From: Sphingopyxis sp.
GTDB lineage: Bacteria; Pseudomonadota; Alphaproteobacteria; Sphingomonadales; Sphingomonadaceae
Length of the DNA stretch: 64,000 nucleotides
Assembly: GCA_002733865.1 (NCBI GenBank)
Contig: NVXM01000006.1
Coordinates: forward strand, 1 to 64,000
Direction: 5' to 3'
A model generated the notes under the pieces. It was not told the origin of the DNA. It ran no database searches and saw only the letters and a program-made list of their open reading frames with translations. Of this stretch, positions 36,805-45,331 are shown piece by piece (the stretch's first letter is position 1; each line of letters begins with the position of its first letter). Both the position numbers and the translations under genes were made by a program.

Positions 36805-38093
36805 CACAGTGACTCCAGCGCTTGCTTCATATCGCCGATAATATCGTCGATATGTTCGATCCCGACCGACAGCCGCACCACATCCGGCCCCGCACCGGCC
36901 GCCACCAGTTCTTCGCCCGAGAGCTGGCTGTGGGTGGTCGAGGCGGGATGGATGATCAGCGACCGCGTGTCGCCGATATTGGCGAGATGGCTGAACAATT
37001 TCACCGCGCTGACCAGCTTGACGCCCGCGTCATAGCCGCCCTTCAGGCCAAAGGTGAACACCGCCCCGCCCTTGCCGCCAAGATATTTCTGCGCCAGCGC
37101 ATGATAGTCGCTGTCCGGCAGCCCGGCGTAGGACACCCACTCGACCTCGTCGCGGCCCTGCAACCATTTTGCGAGCGCCAGCGCATTGTCGCAATGCCGC
37201 TCCATGCGCAGCGCCAGCGTTTCCATGCCGGTCAGGATGTAGAAGGCATTTTGCGGAGACAGCGCCGGTCCCAGATCACGCAGCGACAGGGCGCGCGCCG
37301 CGAGGATGAAGGCCAGTTCGCCAAAGGCCTCGGTGAAAACCTTGCCATGATAGGACGGGTTGGGCTGGTTGAGGAAGGCGTATTTCTCGCTCTTCGTCCA
37401 GTCGAACTTGCCGCTGTCGACGATCAGGCCGGCGAGGCTGTTGCCATGGCCGCCAAGGAATTTGGTTCCGCTTTCGACGACGATATCCGCACCATGCTCG
37501 ATCGGGCGGCACAGCACTGGCGAGGCCATCGTATTGTCGACGACCAGCGGGATGCCTGCCGCGTGCGCGACATCAGCGATCGCCGCAATATCCTGGACGA
37601 CGCCACCGGGATTGGCGAGGCTTTCGATGAACACGCAGCGGGTGTCGTCGGTGAGCGCATCCTTGACCGCACCGACATCATCGGCATCGACAAAAGTCAC
37701 ATTCCAGCCAAATTTCTTGACGCTGTGGGCAAGCTGGTTGAGCGAGCCGCCGTAAAGTTTTTTGGCGGCAACGATATGCGCACCGGGATCCATCAATACG
37801 TGGAACACGATCAATTGCGCAGCGTGACCGGAAGCCACAGCAAGCGCCGCAACGCCGCCCTCCATCGCCGCAATCTTGCCTTCCAGCGCGCCGTTGGTCG
37901 GGTTCATGATCCGCGTATAAATATTGCCGAACGCATCGAGATTGAACAGGTCCGCCGCATGATCGACATCATCGAACACATAGGACGCCGTCTGGTAGAT
38001 CGGCGTGATCCGGGCATTGGTCGTCGGATCCGGCTCGGTTCCGGCATGCACAGCCATTGTTTCTAGGCGGGGGGGTTCGACAGGATCGGTCAT
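36804..38093 (-). CDS. metY: O-acetylhomoserine sulfhydrylase (homocysteine synthase)
   Basis: PLP enzyme of the Cys/Met-metabolism family, 429 residues. The long MetY-type N-terminus (ETMAVHAGTEPDPTTNARITPIYQTASYVF), YTRIMNPT, the PLP-lysine motif ESGTKFLGGHG near residue 209 and NIGDTRSLIIHPASTTHSQL are all visible. It would make homocysteine from O-acetylhomoserine and sulfide. The gene for a PhnA-like protein overlaps its stop. A 133-base upstream region could fold (agttgc/gcaact pairing over about 50 bases) but matches no riboswitch I know. Confidence 0.93.
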   Translation of the reverse strand: MTDPVEPPRLETMAVHAGTEPDPTTNARITPIYQTASYVFDDVDHAADLFNLDAFGNIYTRIMNPTNGALEGKIAAMEGGVAALAVASGHAAQLIVFHVLMDPGAHIVAAKKLYGGSLNQLAHSVKKFGWNVTFVDADDVGAVKDALTDDTRCVFIESLANPGGVVQDIAAIADVAHAAGIPLVVDNTMASPVLCRPIEHGADIVVESGTKFLGGHGNSLAGLIVDSGKFDWTKSEKYAFLNQPNPSYHGKVFTEAFGELAFILAARALSLRDLGPALSPQNAFYILTGMETLALRMERHCDNALALAKWLQGRDEVEWVSYAGLPDSDYHALAQKYLGGKGGAVFTFGLKGGYDAGVKLVSAVKLFSHLANIGDTRSLIIHPASTTHSQLSGEELVAAGAGPDVVRLSVGIEHIDDIIGDMKQALESL

Positions 38094-38226
38094 TGAAAGG
38101 CTCCGTTGATGATTGCCGTCCGCCTATGCGATCGGCAGGCATTTTTCCAGCAACTTTGGCTCGCTTCCAGTGAAAATCTGCTTTGGCTTATACAGTTGCC
38201 CGCACTGCGTAGGCTCGGAAATGATC

Positions 38227-38646
38227 CTAGCCGTCGGTGAATGTGTCCGGTGCTACCCTGGTCTTGAGGATGATCACCGCGGCGATCGCCAGCAGCAGAA
38301 TCGCGCCGGCCTCGAACAGGATATTCTCAGGCGCCATATCCTTGCCCTGCAGCACGATCAGCCGCGCCAGCGCGGTCATCGCGATGAAAATCGGATACAC
38401 AAAAGGCGAGCCGCGACCGGTATAGAAAACCGCGATCATGCCAATGACCTCGGTGTAGAGAAACATCAGCAGGATATCGGCAAGGCTGATATCGCGCGCC
38501 ACAAACGCGCCCCACAGTTCTAGCCCGGCGGCGATCACCGTCATCACCGCGATGATCACCAGCAGCACGCGCTCGACCCCGTGAAACGCCTTGCTGGGGA
38601 TCGTCTCCTCCGGATCTTTGGCTGGCGGGCGGCTGCTTTGGGTCAT
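38227..38646 (-). CDS. PsiE-like phosphate-starvation-inducible membrane protein
   Basis: A 139-residue inner-membrane protein with four helices (about 27-47, 56-75, 83-99, 112-130). The family segment LLMFLYTEVIGMIAVFYTGRGSPFVYPIFIAMTALARLIVL is clear. PsiE in E. coli is induced by phosphate limitation and its activity is unknown. I see no pho box here. Confidence 0.85.
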   Translation of the reverse strand: MTQSSRPPAKDPEETIPSKAFHGVERVLLVIIAVMTVIAAGLELWGAFVARDISLADILLMFLYTEVIGMIAVFYTGRGSPFVYPIFIAMTALARLIVLQGKDMAPENILFEAGAILLLAIAAVIILKTRVAPDTFTDG

Positions 38647-38829
38647 AGCAGTGCGTATAGCCTAAATCGGTCGCCGGGGGAATGCTGGCTTGTTCGCCGA
38701 AAATCATGGCTTGTGGCCATGGATGCATCTATGATCCGCCACTGGTTAACCACAAGGCAACCAGCGGAACTCTATCAATATTCGGTTCGATTTGCCCCGC
38801 AAACTGCCCCGCCCTATGGGAGAATAGTC

Positions 38830-39387
38830 ATGATCTTTCGCAAAACTGCGCTGTTTCTGTCCCTGGCCGCCTGTTCCCTGGCGCCTATCGCTGCGCCCTC
38901 GGCGATGGCAGCGCTCAAGAACGGAGCGAAGGCGATGGACTTCACCACGCAGGCCGTGCTCGCCGGCAAGCCGTTTACCTTCCATCTGAAAGAGGCGCTG
39001 AAAAAAGGTCCCGTGGTTCTCTATTTCTATCCCAAGGCGTTCACCTCGGGCTGCACGATCGAAGCCAACCAGTTTGCCGAGGCGACCCCGGAATTCAACG
39101 CGATGGGCGCGACCGTCATCGGCATCAGCGCCGACGACATCGATACGCTGAAGAAATTCTCCGTGGAAGAATGCCGCAACAAATTTGCCGTCGCGGTTGG
39201 CAGCAAGAAGGTGATCAAGGCTTATGACGCCAATCTGCCGGTCAGGGGCGGCTCCAACCGCACCACCTATATCATCGCCCCCGATGGCAGGATCATCTGG
39301 AGCCATGCGTCGCCGAACGTGAAGGGCCATGTGCCGGGCGCTTTGGCCGGCGTAAAGGCGTGGCAGGCGGCGATGGCGGGAAAATAG
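38830..39387 (+). CDS. Exported peroxiredoxin (AhpC/TSA, PrxQ-like)
   Basis: A 185-residue thioredoxin-fold peroxidase with a signal peptide (residues 1-27, ending SAMAA). The peroxidatic cysteine is in FYPKAFTSGCTIEA, and a second cysteine in EECRNKFAVA may resolve it. RTTYIIAPDGRI is the conserved late strand. Expected activity is periplasmic reduction of hydroperoxides. The ATG at 38830 follows GGGAGA; longer in-frame extensions overlap the psiE promoter and are unlikely. Confidence 0.92.
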   Translation: MIFRKTALFLSLAACSLAPIAAPSAMAALKNGAKAMDFTTQAVLAGKPFTFHLKEALKKGPVVLYFYPKAFTSGCTIEANQFAEATPEFNAMGATVIGISADDIDTLKKFSVEECRNKFAVAVGSKKVIKAYDANLPVRGGSNRTTYIIAPDGRIIWSHASPNVKGHVPGALAGVKAWQAAMAGK

Positions 39388-39489
39388 AGCAGAGACCAGG
39401 TTCCGACAGGAAGGGTTGTCAATCGGATCACTGCGTGTTATCGATATAATACAGTAATACAAGCTGGATAGATAGCACGGGGATTGAAG

Positions 39490-40560
39490 ATGACCGCATT
39501 GCGCAAAGCTGTCGTGGGATGTGTGCTGCCGACATTGGTTGCCATCGCTCCTGCGGCGACCGCTCAGACCCAGTCCACCGCCAGGCCGGAGACGGAAAAA
39601 GCGGTGGAGCAACCGGTCGACCTGACAGAAATTCCCGGCGCGATTTCGCGGTTGATGCGGCAATATCATTATGATCCGTCGGTACAGTCGGATCCGGAAT
39701 ATCTCGCCATCGAACAGAAAGTGGGGGATATTGCCAATTCCGTTGCCACCCGATCCGAATTTGTTGCCGCGTTCAACAAGGCCTGGCGAGAGGGGCCATT
39801 TTCCCACGTTCGCCTGTCGGTTGCCCGGATGAATGCCGCAGAGATGGCTGCCTATGTCGACACTATCCGGATCGGCGGCGGCGGCGCGATATTGGACTGG
39901 CGAGACGATATCGCGGTCCTGACCGTCAAGACGATGATGGGTCTGGATACGATCGAGGAAATTGACGCCGCCTTTCTGGAGATCGCGAAACGGCCAACCC
40001 GTGCGCTGATCATTGATCTGCGTGAGAATGAGGGCGGCGCATTTGCGGTCAGACCGCTAGTTGGTCATGTGATCGACACGGCAGTGCTGGGCGGCGTATT
40101 CGTGTCGCGAAAATGGTCGAGCGAGCATGAGAGCTATCCGACCCGACAGGAAGTGGAAGCGGTGGAACCCTGGCGGGGCTGGTCGGTGAAGGCCTTCTGG
40201 CATGACTTGCAGACCGATCCGATGATCCGGATGCAGATCGAGCCATCGGAACCCGGTTTTGAGGGTCCGGTCTACGTACTGACAAGCTCCAAAACCGCCA
40301 GCGCCGCTGAACTAGCCACCGATGCCCTTGCCGCATCCGGCAGAGCGATCATTGTCGGCGAACAGACGGCAGGCGAGATGCTGTCGCAAACCATGTTTGA
40401 TCTTCCCCAAGGCTTGCAACTGGCGCTGCCGATTGGCGACTATTATGCTTTCCATTCCGGCAGAATAGAAGGCAACGGTGTGCCACCGCACATCAGCGTC
40501 AAGGCCGAGGAAGCAATGGAAAAGGCGCTCAGCCTGATACGCAAGTCCCACAACGAATAG
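39490..40560 (+). CDS. S41-family (tail-specific-like) peptidase, exported
   Basis: A 356-residue protein with a signal peptide (cleavage near ATAQT, residue about 24). The S41 core has RALIIDLRENEGGAFAVRPLVGHVID and the nucleophile segment TSSKTASAAELATDALAASGRAIIVGEQTAGEML, with the serine in TASAAE. No PDZ domain is apparent, as in the IRBP-like subgroup. The ATG at 39490 has GGGGA seven bases upstream; a TTG at 39484 is less likely. Confidence 0.88.
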   Translation: MTALRKAVVGCVLPTLVAIAPAATAQTQSTARPETEKAVEQPVDLTEIPGAISRLMRQYHYDPSVQSDPEYLAIEQKVGDIANSVATRSEFVAAFNKAWREGPFSHVRLSVARMNAAEMAAYVDTIRIGGGGAILDWRDDIAVLTVKTMMGLDTIEEIDAAFLEIAKRPTRALIIDLRENEGGAFAVRPLVGHVIDTAVLGGVFVSRKWSSEHESYPTRQEVEAVEPWRGWSVKAFWHDLQTDPMIRMQIEPSEPGFEGPVYVLTSSKTASAAELATDALAASGRAIIVGEQTAGEMLSQTMFDLPQGLQLALPIGDYYAFHSGRIEGNGVPPHISVKAEEAMEKALSLIRKSHNE

Positions 40561-40674
40561 CCGGAGTCCCTTTCCCGTCTCGGGCGGAAAACGCGCGCAG
40601 ATTTTTGTTGGACAGAACCAAGGCGAATCCGGTCGGGCCGGCCACCCCGTCGCCTTATCCGACCGTTCTGCGCT

Positions 40675-41427
40675 TTACTTGCCGATCACCCGCTTCAGCA
40701 CATTGGACATGCGCGCGCATTCCTTGCTGAACTTGACCGATTCATTCTGCTCCGTTGTCATCGGCTTGCCGGCCATGATCGCTGCGCGTCTGGCGACACC
40801 GTCCTGGACGAGCATTTGGGCAAAGTCCTTCTGCCCCTTCATGATCCCCGACTGTTTCTGCGCCGGGGTCAGGTCGGGGCGATAGTGGTCGATGATCGGA
40901 CTATAGTCGGCGGACTTGCCATAAAGATCCGTGGCGAGAATATTGTCGATATCTTCATAATGGCGCGCCATGCCGGCACAGGCAAGCGCCCGCTCACCAT
41001 TGGCCCGGTCGCGGTCGCTGATCACCGGCGGTGCCTTGGCCGAAGGGGCCTTGGATATCGCGGCTGACCGGGAGGCAGGCAATGCCTCACAATCAGAATA
41101 ACCGGCGGCGAAGCTCTGCATCGCATTGCTGTCCCCTGCGAAATCGCGCACCTGCTGGCCCAGCGCCGGACCATTGGCATCGAGGATGCGATTGGCCTCG
41201 CTTTCGCCGATTTGAGTGACCGCAAGCGCCAGCCACTGGTTCTTGCGCTCGGCCATCTGGTCATGGGCGGGGCTGCCCGCTGGGGCGGCCCGGGTCATCC
41301 CGCTCCAGAAGGCCGCACAGCGGGCCGCCGGATTGATCGGCCCGAGGATCGACTTGGCATGGATCGAGGCGGTGGGGAGCGTGGACAGAAGTGCGAGCGA
41401 TGCCGCTGGCAGCAGAAGTTTGTGCAT
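40675..41427 (-). CDS. Secreted hypothetical protein
   Basis: A 250-residue protein with a signal peptide (MHKLLLPAASLALLSTLPTASIHAKS). The mature part is mainly helical with four cysteines (RCAAFW, DCEALP, ACAGMA, ECARMS) that may pair. It shows two similar halves: RCAAFWSGMTRAAP... and ACAGMARHYEDI..., each starting with a cysteine helix. I do not recognise a family. The 151 bases upstream to mgtC hold a divergent promoter region. Confidence 0.75.
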   Translation of the reverse strand: MHKLLLPAASLALLSTLPTASIHAKSILGPINPAARCAAFWSGMTRAAPAGSPAHDQMAERKNQWLALAVTQIGESEANRILDANGPALGQQVRDFAGDSNAMQSFAAGYSDCEALPASRSAAISKAPSAKAPPVISDRDRANGERALACAGMARHYEDIDNILATDLYGKSADYSPIIDHYRPDLTPAQKQSGIMKGQKDFAQMLVQDGVARRAAIMAGKPMTTEQNESVKFSKECARMSNVLKRVIGK

Positions 41428-41578
41428 GGCGCGCTTCCCTGGTTGACTGCGGAAGGCTAATCGATTGTGGGAAGATGTCAATTGGGGGAAGGGCCGGGCG
41501 GGCTGGCCGACGTGAGGCGTGAAGCGAGGCACCGCCCCTGCCCGTGCAACAAATTCTCCTTCTGCGCGTTCTCCGCAT

Positions 41579-42064
41579 ATGGCGGATATCTTCACTGGAC
41601 CGGACAGCATATCATGGACCGAAGCGCTGCTGCGACTTGGTGCGGCGACTTTGCTGCCGTTCCTGATCGGGCTGGAACGCTTCCTGCGCACCAAGCCGAT
41701 CGATTTCCGTCCCTTCGTGATCATCTCGGTCGCTGCCTGCGGGCTGGCGATCGGCGCGCTGGAATTGCTCGTGGCGACGGCGGATCCGCATATCCAGATC
41801 GACCCCAGCCGCGTCTTCGAGGGTGTGATCACCGGCATCGGCTTTCTCGGCGCCGGCGCGATCTTTCGCGAGGGCAGTTTCGTCCAGGGGGCCGGCTCCG
41901 CCGCGTCGATCTGGGCGGCCGGCGCGATCGGCCTGGTCTGCGGCTTCGGCGAAATCTGGCTGGCCGCGATCATCACCGGCATCGTGCTGACCGTGCTGAT
42001 CGCCAGCGCGCCGTTTACGTCGCCCTGGGACCCGGCCGAACAGGAGGGACCGCCCGCCTCGTGA
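41579..42064 (+). CDS. MgtC/SapB family membrane protein
   Basis: A 161-residue inner-membrane protein with about five helices. The family signature is present: GLERFLRTKPIDFRPFVIISVAACGLAIGAL, then RVFEGVITGIGFLGAGAIFREG and GAGSAASIWAAGAIGLVCGFG. MgtC-like proteins affect Mg2+ adaptation and ATP synthase activity in pathogens; the role in this organism is unknown. The first in-frame ATG is used, but I see no strong ribosome site, so a GTG further upstream (41519) cannot be excluded. Confidence 0.88.
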   Translation: MADIFTGPDSISWTEALLRLGAATLLPFLIGLERFLRTKPIDFRPFVIISVAACGLAIGALELLVATADPHIQIDPSRVFEGVITGIGFLGAGAIFREGSFVQGAGSAASIWAAGAIGLVCGFGEIWLAAIITGIVLTVLIASAPFTSPWDPAEQEGPPAS

Positions 42065-42108
42065 CCATCCGCCATTGATATCAACCCAAGGCAAAAAGGA
42101 GATAACCC

Positions 42109-42300
42109 ATGCCAGCCAAATCAAAAGCCCAGCAAAAAGCCGCCGGAGCGGCGCTCTCCGCCAAGCGCGGCGAAACCAAGGTCAGCGAACTGCAGGGCGC
42201 GTCGAAGCAGATGTATGACAGCATGACCGAAGACGAGCTGGAGGACTTTGCCAGCACCGACCGCGAGGGCCTGCCCGACAAGGTCGAGGACGACGACTAG
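42109..42300 (+). CDS. DUF3008 small stress-type protein
   Basis: A 63-residue hydrophilic protein: MPAKSKAQQKAAGAALSAKRGE, a helical middle ASKQMYDSMTEDELEDFAST and an acidic end. This is the DUF3008 family, common in Sphingomonadales and linked to general stress regulons. AAAGGAGAT sits at ideal distance. A terminator follows directly. Confidence 0.9.
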   Translation: MPAKSKAQQKAAGAALSAKRGETKVSELQGASKQMYDSMTEDELEDFASTDREGLPDKVEDDD

Positions 42301-42327
42301 GGGCTTCCTGCCCCGGCCCGCGCACAA

Positions 42328-42364
42328 AAAAGCCGGGCGAAAATCCATTCGCCCGGCTTTTGTC
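42328..42364 (+). terminator. Rho-independent terminator
   Basis: A perfect 13-base stem (aaaagccgggcga / tcgcccggctttt) with a short loop follows the DUF3008 gene. Flanking A and T tracts on both sides let it work for the convergent PRC-barrel gene too. Confidence 0.92.
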
Positions 42365-42384
42365 ATCTGCTTAATCGGATCGAC

Positions 42385-42750
42385 TTACCAGTAAGGTGCA
42401 ACCGTCCAATAATCATAGACAGTGGTCTGATATTTGCGATCATAGGCACGATCCGGCTCATCACCACTGAAGCGCGGTGCGTCCATCAGCTGCTCCTTGG
42501 TCACGTCGATGCGATAGCCACCGAGGTTGGTGTCATAATCGAGTTTCGACCAGGGGATGCTGTGCTTCTCGTCGCCGATGCCCAGAAAACCGCCAGCGGA
42601 AATGATCACGTCGGTGACATTGCCGCGGCGCTTGTCGATCAGCAATTTGTCGACCTTGCCGATCTTGTCCTTGTCGATGCCAAATACGGTGGTGCCATCC
42701 ACGCGATCACTGCCGATAACCAGTTGGTTCTGTTCTTCTTCCAATAACAT
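42385..42750 (-). CDS. PRC-barrel domain protein
   Basis: A 121-residue protein with a PRC-barrel (residues about 8-75): LVIGSDRVDGTTVFGIDKDKIGKVDKLLIDKRRGNVTDVIISAGGFLGIGDEKHSIPWSKL. A C-terminal extension (76-121) is rich in Tyr and Asp (DRAYDRKYQTTVYDYWTVAPYW). The fold serves in RNA or protein binding in RimM and photosynthetic proteins; stand-alone versions like this are stress-associated in alphaproteobacteria. An EcfG-type promoter lies upstream. Confidence 0.9.
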   Translation of the reverse strand: MLLEEEQNQLVIGSDRVDGTTVFGIDKDKIGKVDKLLIDKRRGNVTDVIISAGGFLGIGDEKHSIPWSKLDYDTNLGGYRIDVTKEQLMDAPRFSGDEPDRAYDRKYQTTVYDYWTVAPYW

Positions 42751-42835
42751 ATGTCTCTCCTCTCGGGTTCAGGGGGAGTGCCATGGTGGCCTGTTAGAAA
42801 GGGGGAAGACCAATTCCGTGTCACTCTACAAAACC

Positions 42836-42860
42836 AACCGCTGACCGCGCATTTTGTTCC
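42836..42860 (-). promoter_or_regulatory. EcfG-type promoter for the PRC-barrel gene
   Basis: Read on the minus strand, GGAAC (42860-42856) is followed after 16 bases by GGTT (42839-42836), about 86 bases before the ATG. The first base of the -10 differs from CGTT. Confidence 0.6.
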
Positions 42861-42969
42861 AAAAAAATACCAGATAATTCATCCGGCCACGATAATCGTC
42901 CGGTCCGCGCCAAAGCCCGTGGCGCAATCGGTGATCCGCCCGAAATTTTACCGATTTTTCAATATTTAT

Positions 42970-42993
42970 GAAACTTTCCCGGAGCTGTGCGTT
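42970..42993 (+). promoter_or_regulatory. Possible EcfG-type promoter for the pyridoxamine-oxidase-like gene
   Basis: GAAAC at 42970-42974 and CGTT at 42990-42993, 15 bases apart, lie 32 bases before the ATG. One mismatch in the -35 and a spacer one base short make this a weaker candidate. Confidence 0.4.
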
Positions 42994-43024
42994 GATGGAG
43001 TCAATAGAGAAAAAGGAATCCCCC

Positions 43025-43519
43025 ATGAGCAACAAAGATATGACCCACACCGCTGACACCGATGAAATCCGCGAAGAATTCTGGGAGACCTTCGCCGACA
43101 GCCCGTTCGTGATGATCGCGCTCGACAGCGACCACCGCCATGCGATCCCGATGCGGGCGCAGCTCGACAAGGACGCCAACAGCTCGATCTGGTTCTACAC
43201 GTCGCGCGACAACCGCCTCGCCAAGGGCGGTCCCGCGATGATGCAATTCGTCGCCAAGGGCCACGACATGTTTGCCTGCATATCGGGCCACCTGAGCGAA
43301 GAGACCAGCGAAGAACGCAAGGACAAGCACTGGAGCAACGCTGTCGAAGCCTGGTACGAACAGGGCCGGCAGGATCCCAGCCTGCTGATGCTGCGCATGG
43401 ATCTGCACGATGCAGAGGTCTGGGAAGCCGATCCCGGCGTCGTCGGCATGTTCAAGATGATGACCGGCATGACGATGAAGGGCGACGAAATGGGCGACCA
43501 TGCAAAGGTCGCGCTGTAA
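43025..43519 (+). CDS. Pyridoxamine 5'-phosphate oxidase-related general stress protein
   Basis: A 164-residue protein of the split-barrel flavin-binding fold, general stress protein 26 type. Visible segments are EIREEFWETFADSPFVMIAL, SIWFYTSRDNRLAKGG and the EVWEADPGVVGMFKMMTG end. It may bind FMN; enzymatic activity of this group is not established. AAGGA precedes the ATG at 43025. Together with DUF3008 and the PRC-barrel gene it forms a small stress-protein cluster. Confidence 0.9.
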   Translation: MSNKDMTHTADTDEIREEFWETFADSPFVMIALDSDHRHAIPMRAQLDKDANSSIWFYTSRDNRLAKGGPAMMQFVAKGHDMFACISGHLSEETSEERKDKHWSNAVEAWYEQGRQDPSLLMLRMDLHDAEVWEADPGVVGMFKMMTGMTMKGDEMGDHAKVAL

Positions 43520-43557
43520 CGCCTGACCGGGCCGCCGACAAGCGACACAAGATAAAT

Positions 43558-43599
43558 ACAGAAAAGCCGGACGAAAGCAGTTTCGCCCGGCTTTTCTGT
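43558..43599 (+). terminator. Bidirectional rho-independent terminator
   Basis: acagaaaagccgg pairs with ccggcttttctgt around an inner acgaaa/tttcg stem, with flanking A and T tracts. It separates the pyridoxamine-oxidase-like gene from the convergent topoisomerase gene. Confidence 0.88.
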
Positions 43600-43648
43600 A
43601 TCTGGCAAAGCAAAGTCAGGCCTGCCGACAGCGCGTTGCAAGCCCCGA

Positions 43649-44668
43649 TCAGCTACCGTCCGCAATCAGCCCGGCAAAGCGATTCTCCCCCACCCGCAAC
43701 CCGGTAATAGAGGCGCTCCCGCTGTCGATCATCGCCACCCGCTCCGCCGCCCCCATCTCTATCAGATCGAAAACCGCCGGATGCACATAGCTCTTGCGGC
43801 AGATCGCCGGCGTGTTGCGCAGGGTCGCGGCAGCCGCTTCGCAGGCCCCCTTGATCGTCGGCTTCTCCTCGCTCGCGATCGCGTCCATCGCGGCGACGCT
43901 GCCGTGCCAGGTGCGGAACATCTTGGCGCTCAGCATGTCCATGCCCGACACGTCTTTCAGCCACTCGTTGACATCGCCGCTGTCCAGCGGATGCACCGCG
44001 CCGTCGCTGCCGATATATTGGAACAGCCGCTTGCCGGGCAGATCGTCGATCTGCTCCAGGATCTTCTGCAGCCGACTGTCGCGCAGACTGCAGTTCACCC
44101 GCTTCCCACCCTTGGCGCGATAGCGCAGCCGCATCCTATCCTCACCATAAGTGACATTCTTCCTGTCCAGCGTCGTCGCCCCCTTGCTCATCTTCGAGCT
44201 GCCGCCGACCCGGATCGCGGTGCGGTCGATCAGGCGGACCAGCGCCGCAATCGCCACTTCCTTGCTCTGCACATCGGGTTTCTGGTCCGGGGCGAGCAGC
44301 GCGTTCACCTTGCGCCGGATGCGCGGCAGTATGGTGGCAAATTCCGCCAGCTGGTCAAATTTCTGCTGGTCGCGAAACACCCGCCACTGGTCATGATAGC
44401 GATATTGCTTGCGCGTCGCGGCATCAAAGCCGGTCGCCTGAATATGGCCATTGGCCTGCACGCAGATCCACACATCGGTATAGGCGGGCGGCACGCCCAG
44501 CTTCCTGATCCGCGCCAGCTCCACCCGGTCTTTCAGATGGCTCTTGTCGGGCAGCAGATATTGAAAGCCCCGGCCCCGCCTGACCCGCGAGATACCCGGC
44601 TGCTCGTCGCTGGTATAGACGAGGCGGGGGATGCGGAGTTCGGTGCCGTTGTGGGTGGTGCGGATCAA
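43649..44668 (-). CDS. DNA topoisomerase IB
   Basis: A 339-residue bacterial/poxvirus-like type IB topoisomerase, which relaxes supercoils through a 3'-phosphotyrosine link. The catalytic tyrosine is in CRKSYVHPAV near residue 303. Upstream active-site residues are in AIRVGGSSKMSKGATTLDRKNVTY, RLRYRAKGGK and MFRTWHGSV. The start is a TTG at 44668 with AGGA eight bases upstream; no ATG is available near the family N-terminus. Such genes are common accessory enzymes in sphingomonads. Confidence 0.93.
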   Translation of the reverse strand: MIRTTHNGTELRIPRLVYTSDEQPGISRVRRGRGFQYLLPDKSHLKDRVELARIRKLGVPPAYTDVWICVQANGHIQATGFDAATRKQYRYHDQWRVFRDQQKFDQLAEFATILPRIRRKVNALLAPDQKPDVQSKEVAIAALVRLIDRTAIRVGGSSKMSKGATTLDRKNVTYGEDRMRLRYRAKGGKRVNCSLRDSRLQKILEQIDDLPGKRLFQYIGSDGAVHPLDSGDVNEWLKDVSGMDMLSAKMFRTWHGSVAAMDAIASEEKPTIKGACEAAAATLRNTPAICRKSYVHPAVFDLIEMGAAERVAMIDSGSASITGLRVGENRFAGLIADGS

Positions 44669-44737
44669 GATTTTGGTCCTGAGGGCACCAGGGTTACGGC
44701 AGGCATTTGCGTAAGATTTATCATATGTGAAAAACCC

Positions 44738-44960
44738 GGATCGGGGTGATCGGTTCCCGGGTTGATGGCGAATTGTCGGTTGGAAAATTATTCAGGACGG
44801 GGGCGACAGGAAACCGTTATCCCGGCGAAGGCCGGGATCCGAACCAAGTGTCGGTCTGGGAAGGAATGATCAGGATAGGCCTTAAGAAAGCTTTGGGGGA
44901 AGCTTTCTTAAGGCCTGCGCCCTGCGCTGGGGCGAAGGCGTGTCTGGACCAGGCTGGATA
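44738..44960 (+). repeat. Dispersed repeat copy with a perfect 16-bp hairpin
   Basis: The 354 bases between topoisomerase and the next gene contain no gene. They hold a copy of the family also found at about 46099-46290, including gcgaaggccgggatcc and ctgcgccctgcgctggggcg. Within it, 44878-44893 and 44900-44915 form a perfect 16-base stem (ggccttaagaaagctt) around a six-base loop. The core also matches the minus strand at 8694-8760. Confidence 0.82.
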
Positions 44961-45022
44961 TTAGTGCAGCGTCACCATGATTCCTGCAATCACGGTTTAT
45001 CGGACCAAATCTGTCATCTCGC

Positions 45023-45319
45023 TCAGGTTCTTGGCCGTCTTACTTTTGCATAGACAATTCGCACGGCTGCACGGTCATTGTGATAGATGACGTCATTGTC
45101 ACGAATTTCCAGATTATCAGTTGCCACCAAGCGATTGTCGCTCAATCTGACAGCCGCAACATGCTCCTTCTCTTTATCGACCAGCATGTCTTCAACGGTT
45201 CCATAGTCGTTACCATTGGGGGATAGGACCGGCCACCCCCGGATATCCTGGTCATCATTCACCAGCTCCCATGAGCTAAGCTCTTCGAGTTCTCCGAAAC
45301 GGTCATCATTAGCCATCAT
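45023..45319 (-). CDS. PRC-barrel domain protein
   Basis: A 98-residue protein with a PRC-barrel at about residues 15-92: ELVNDDQDIRGWPVLSPNGNDYGTVEDMLVDKEKEHVAAVRLSDNRLVATDNLEIRDNDVIYH. An acidic N-terminus and a basic end flank it. AAGGAA precedes the double ATG. It starts 12 bases after the membrane-anchored protein gene, so the two form an operon. Function unknown; the domain may bind a protein partner or membrane surface. Confidence 0.85.
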   Translation of the reverse strand: MMANDDRFGELEELSSWELVNDDQDIRGWPVLSPNGNDYGTVEDMLVDKEKEHVAAVRLSDNRLVATDNLEIRDNDVIYHNDRAAVRIVYAKVRRPRT

Positions 45320-45331
45320 AAATTCCTTTTT

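Noticed and set aside
38094..38226. SAM-II riboswitch upstream of metY
   Set aside because: The conserved core and pseudoknot sequence of SAM-II are not present, so I list only a generic foldable leader.
41428..42084. N-terminal extension of the secreted protein at 40675-41427
   Set aside because: The extended frame runs antisense through mgtC, and the ATG at 41427 opens a proper signal peptide.
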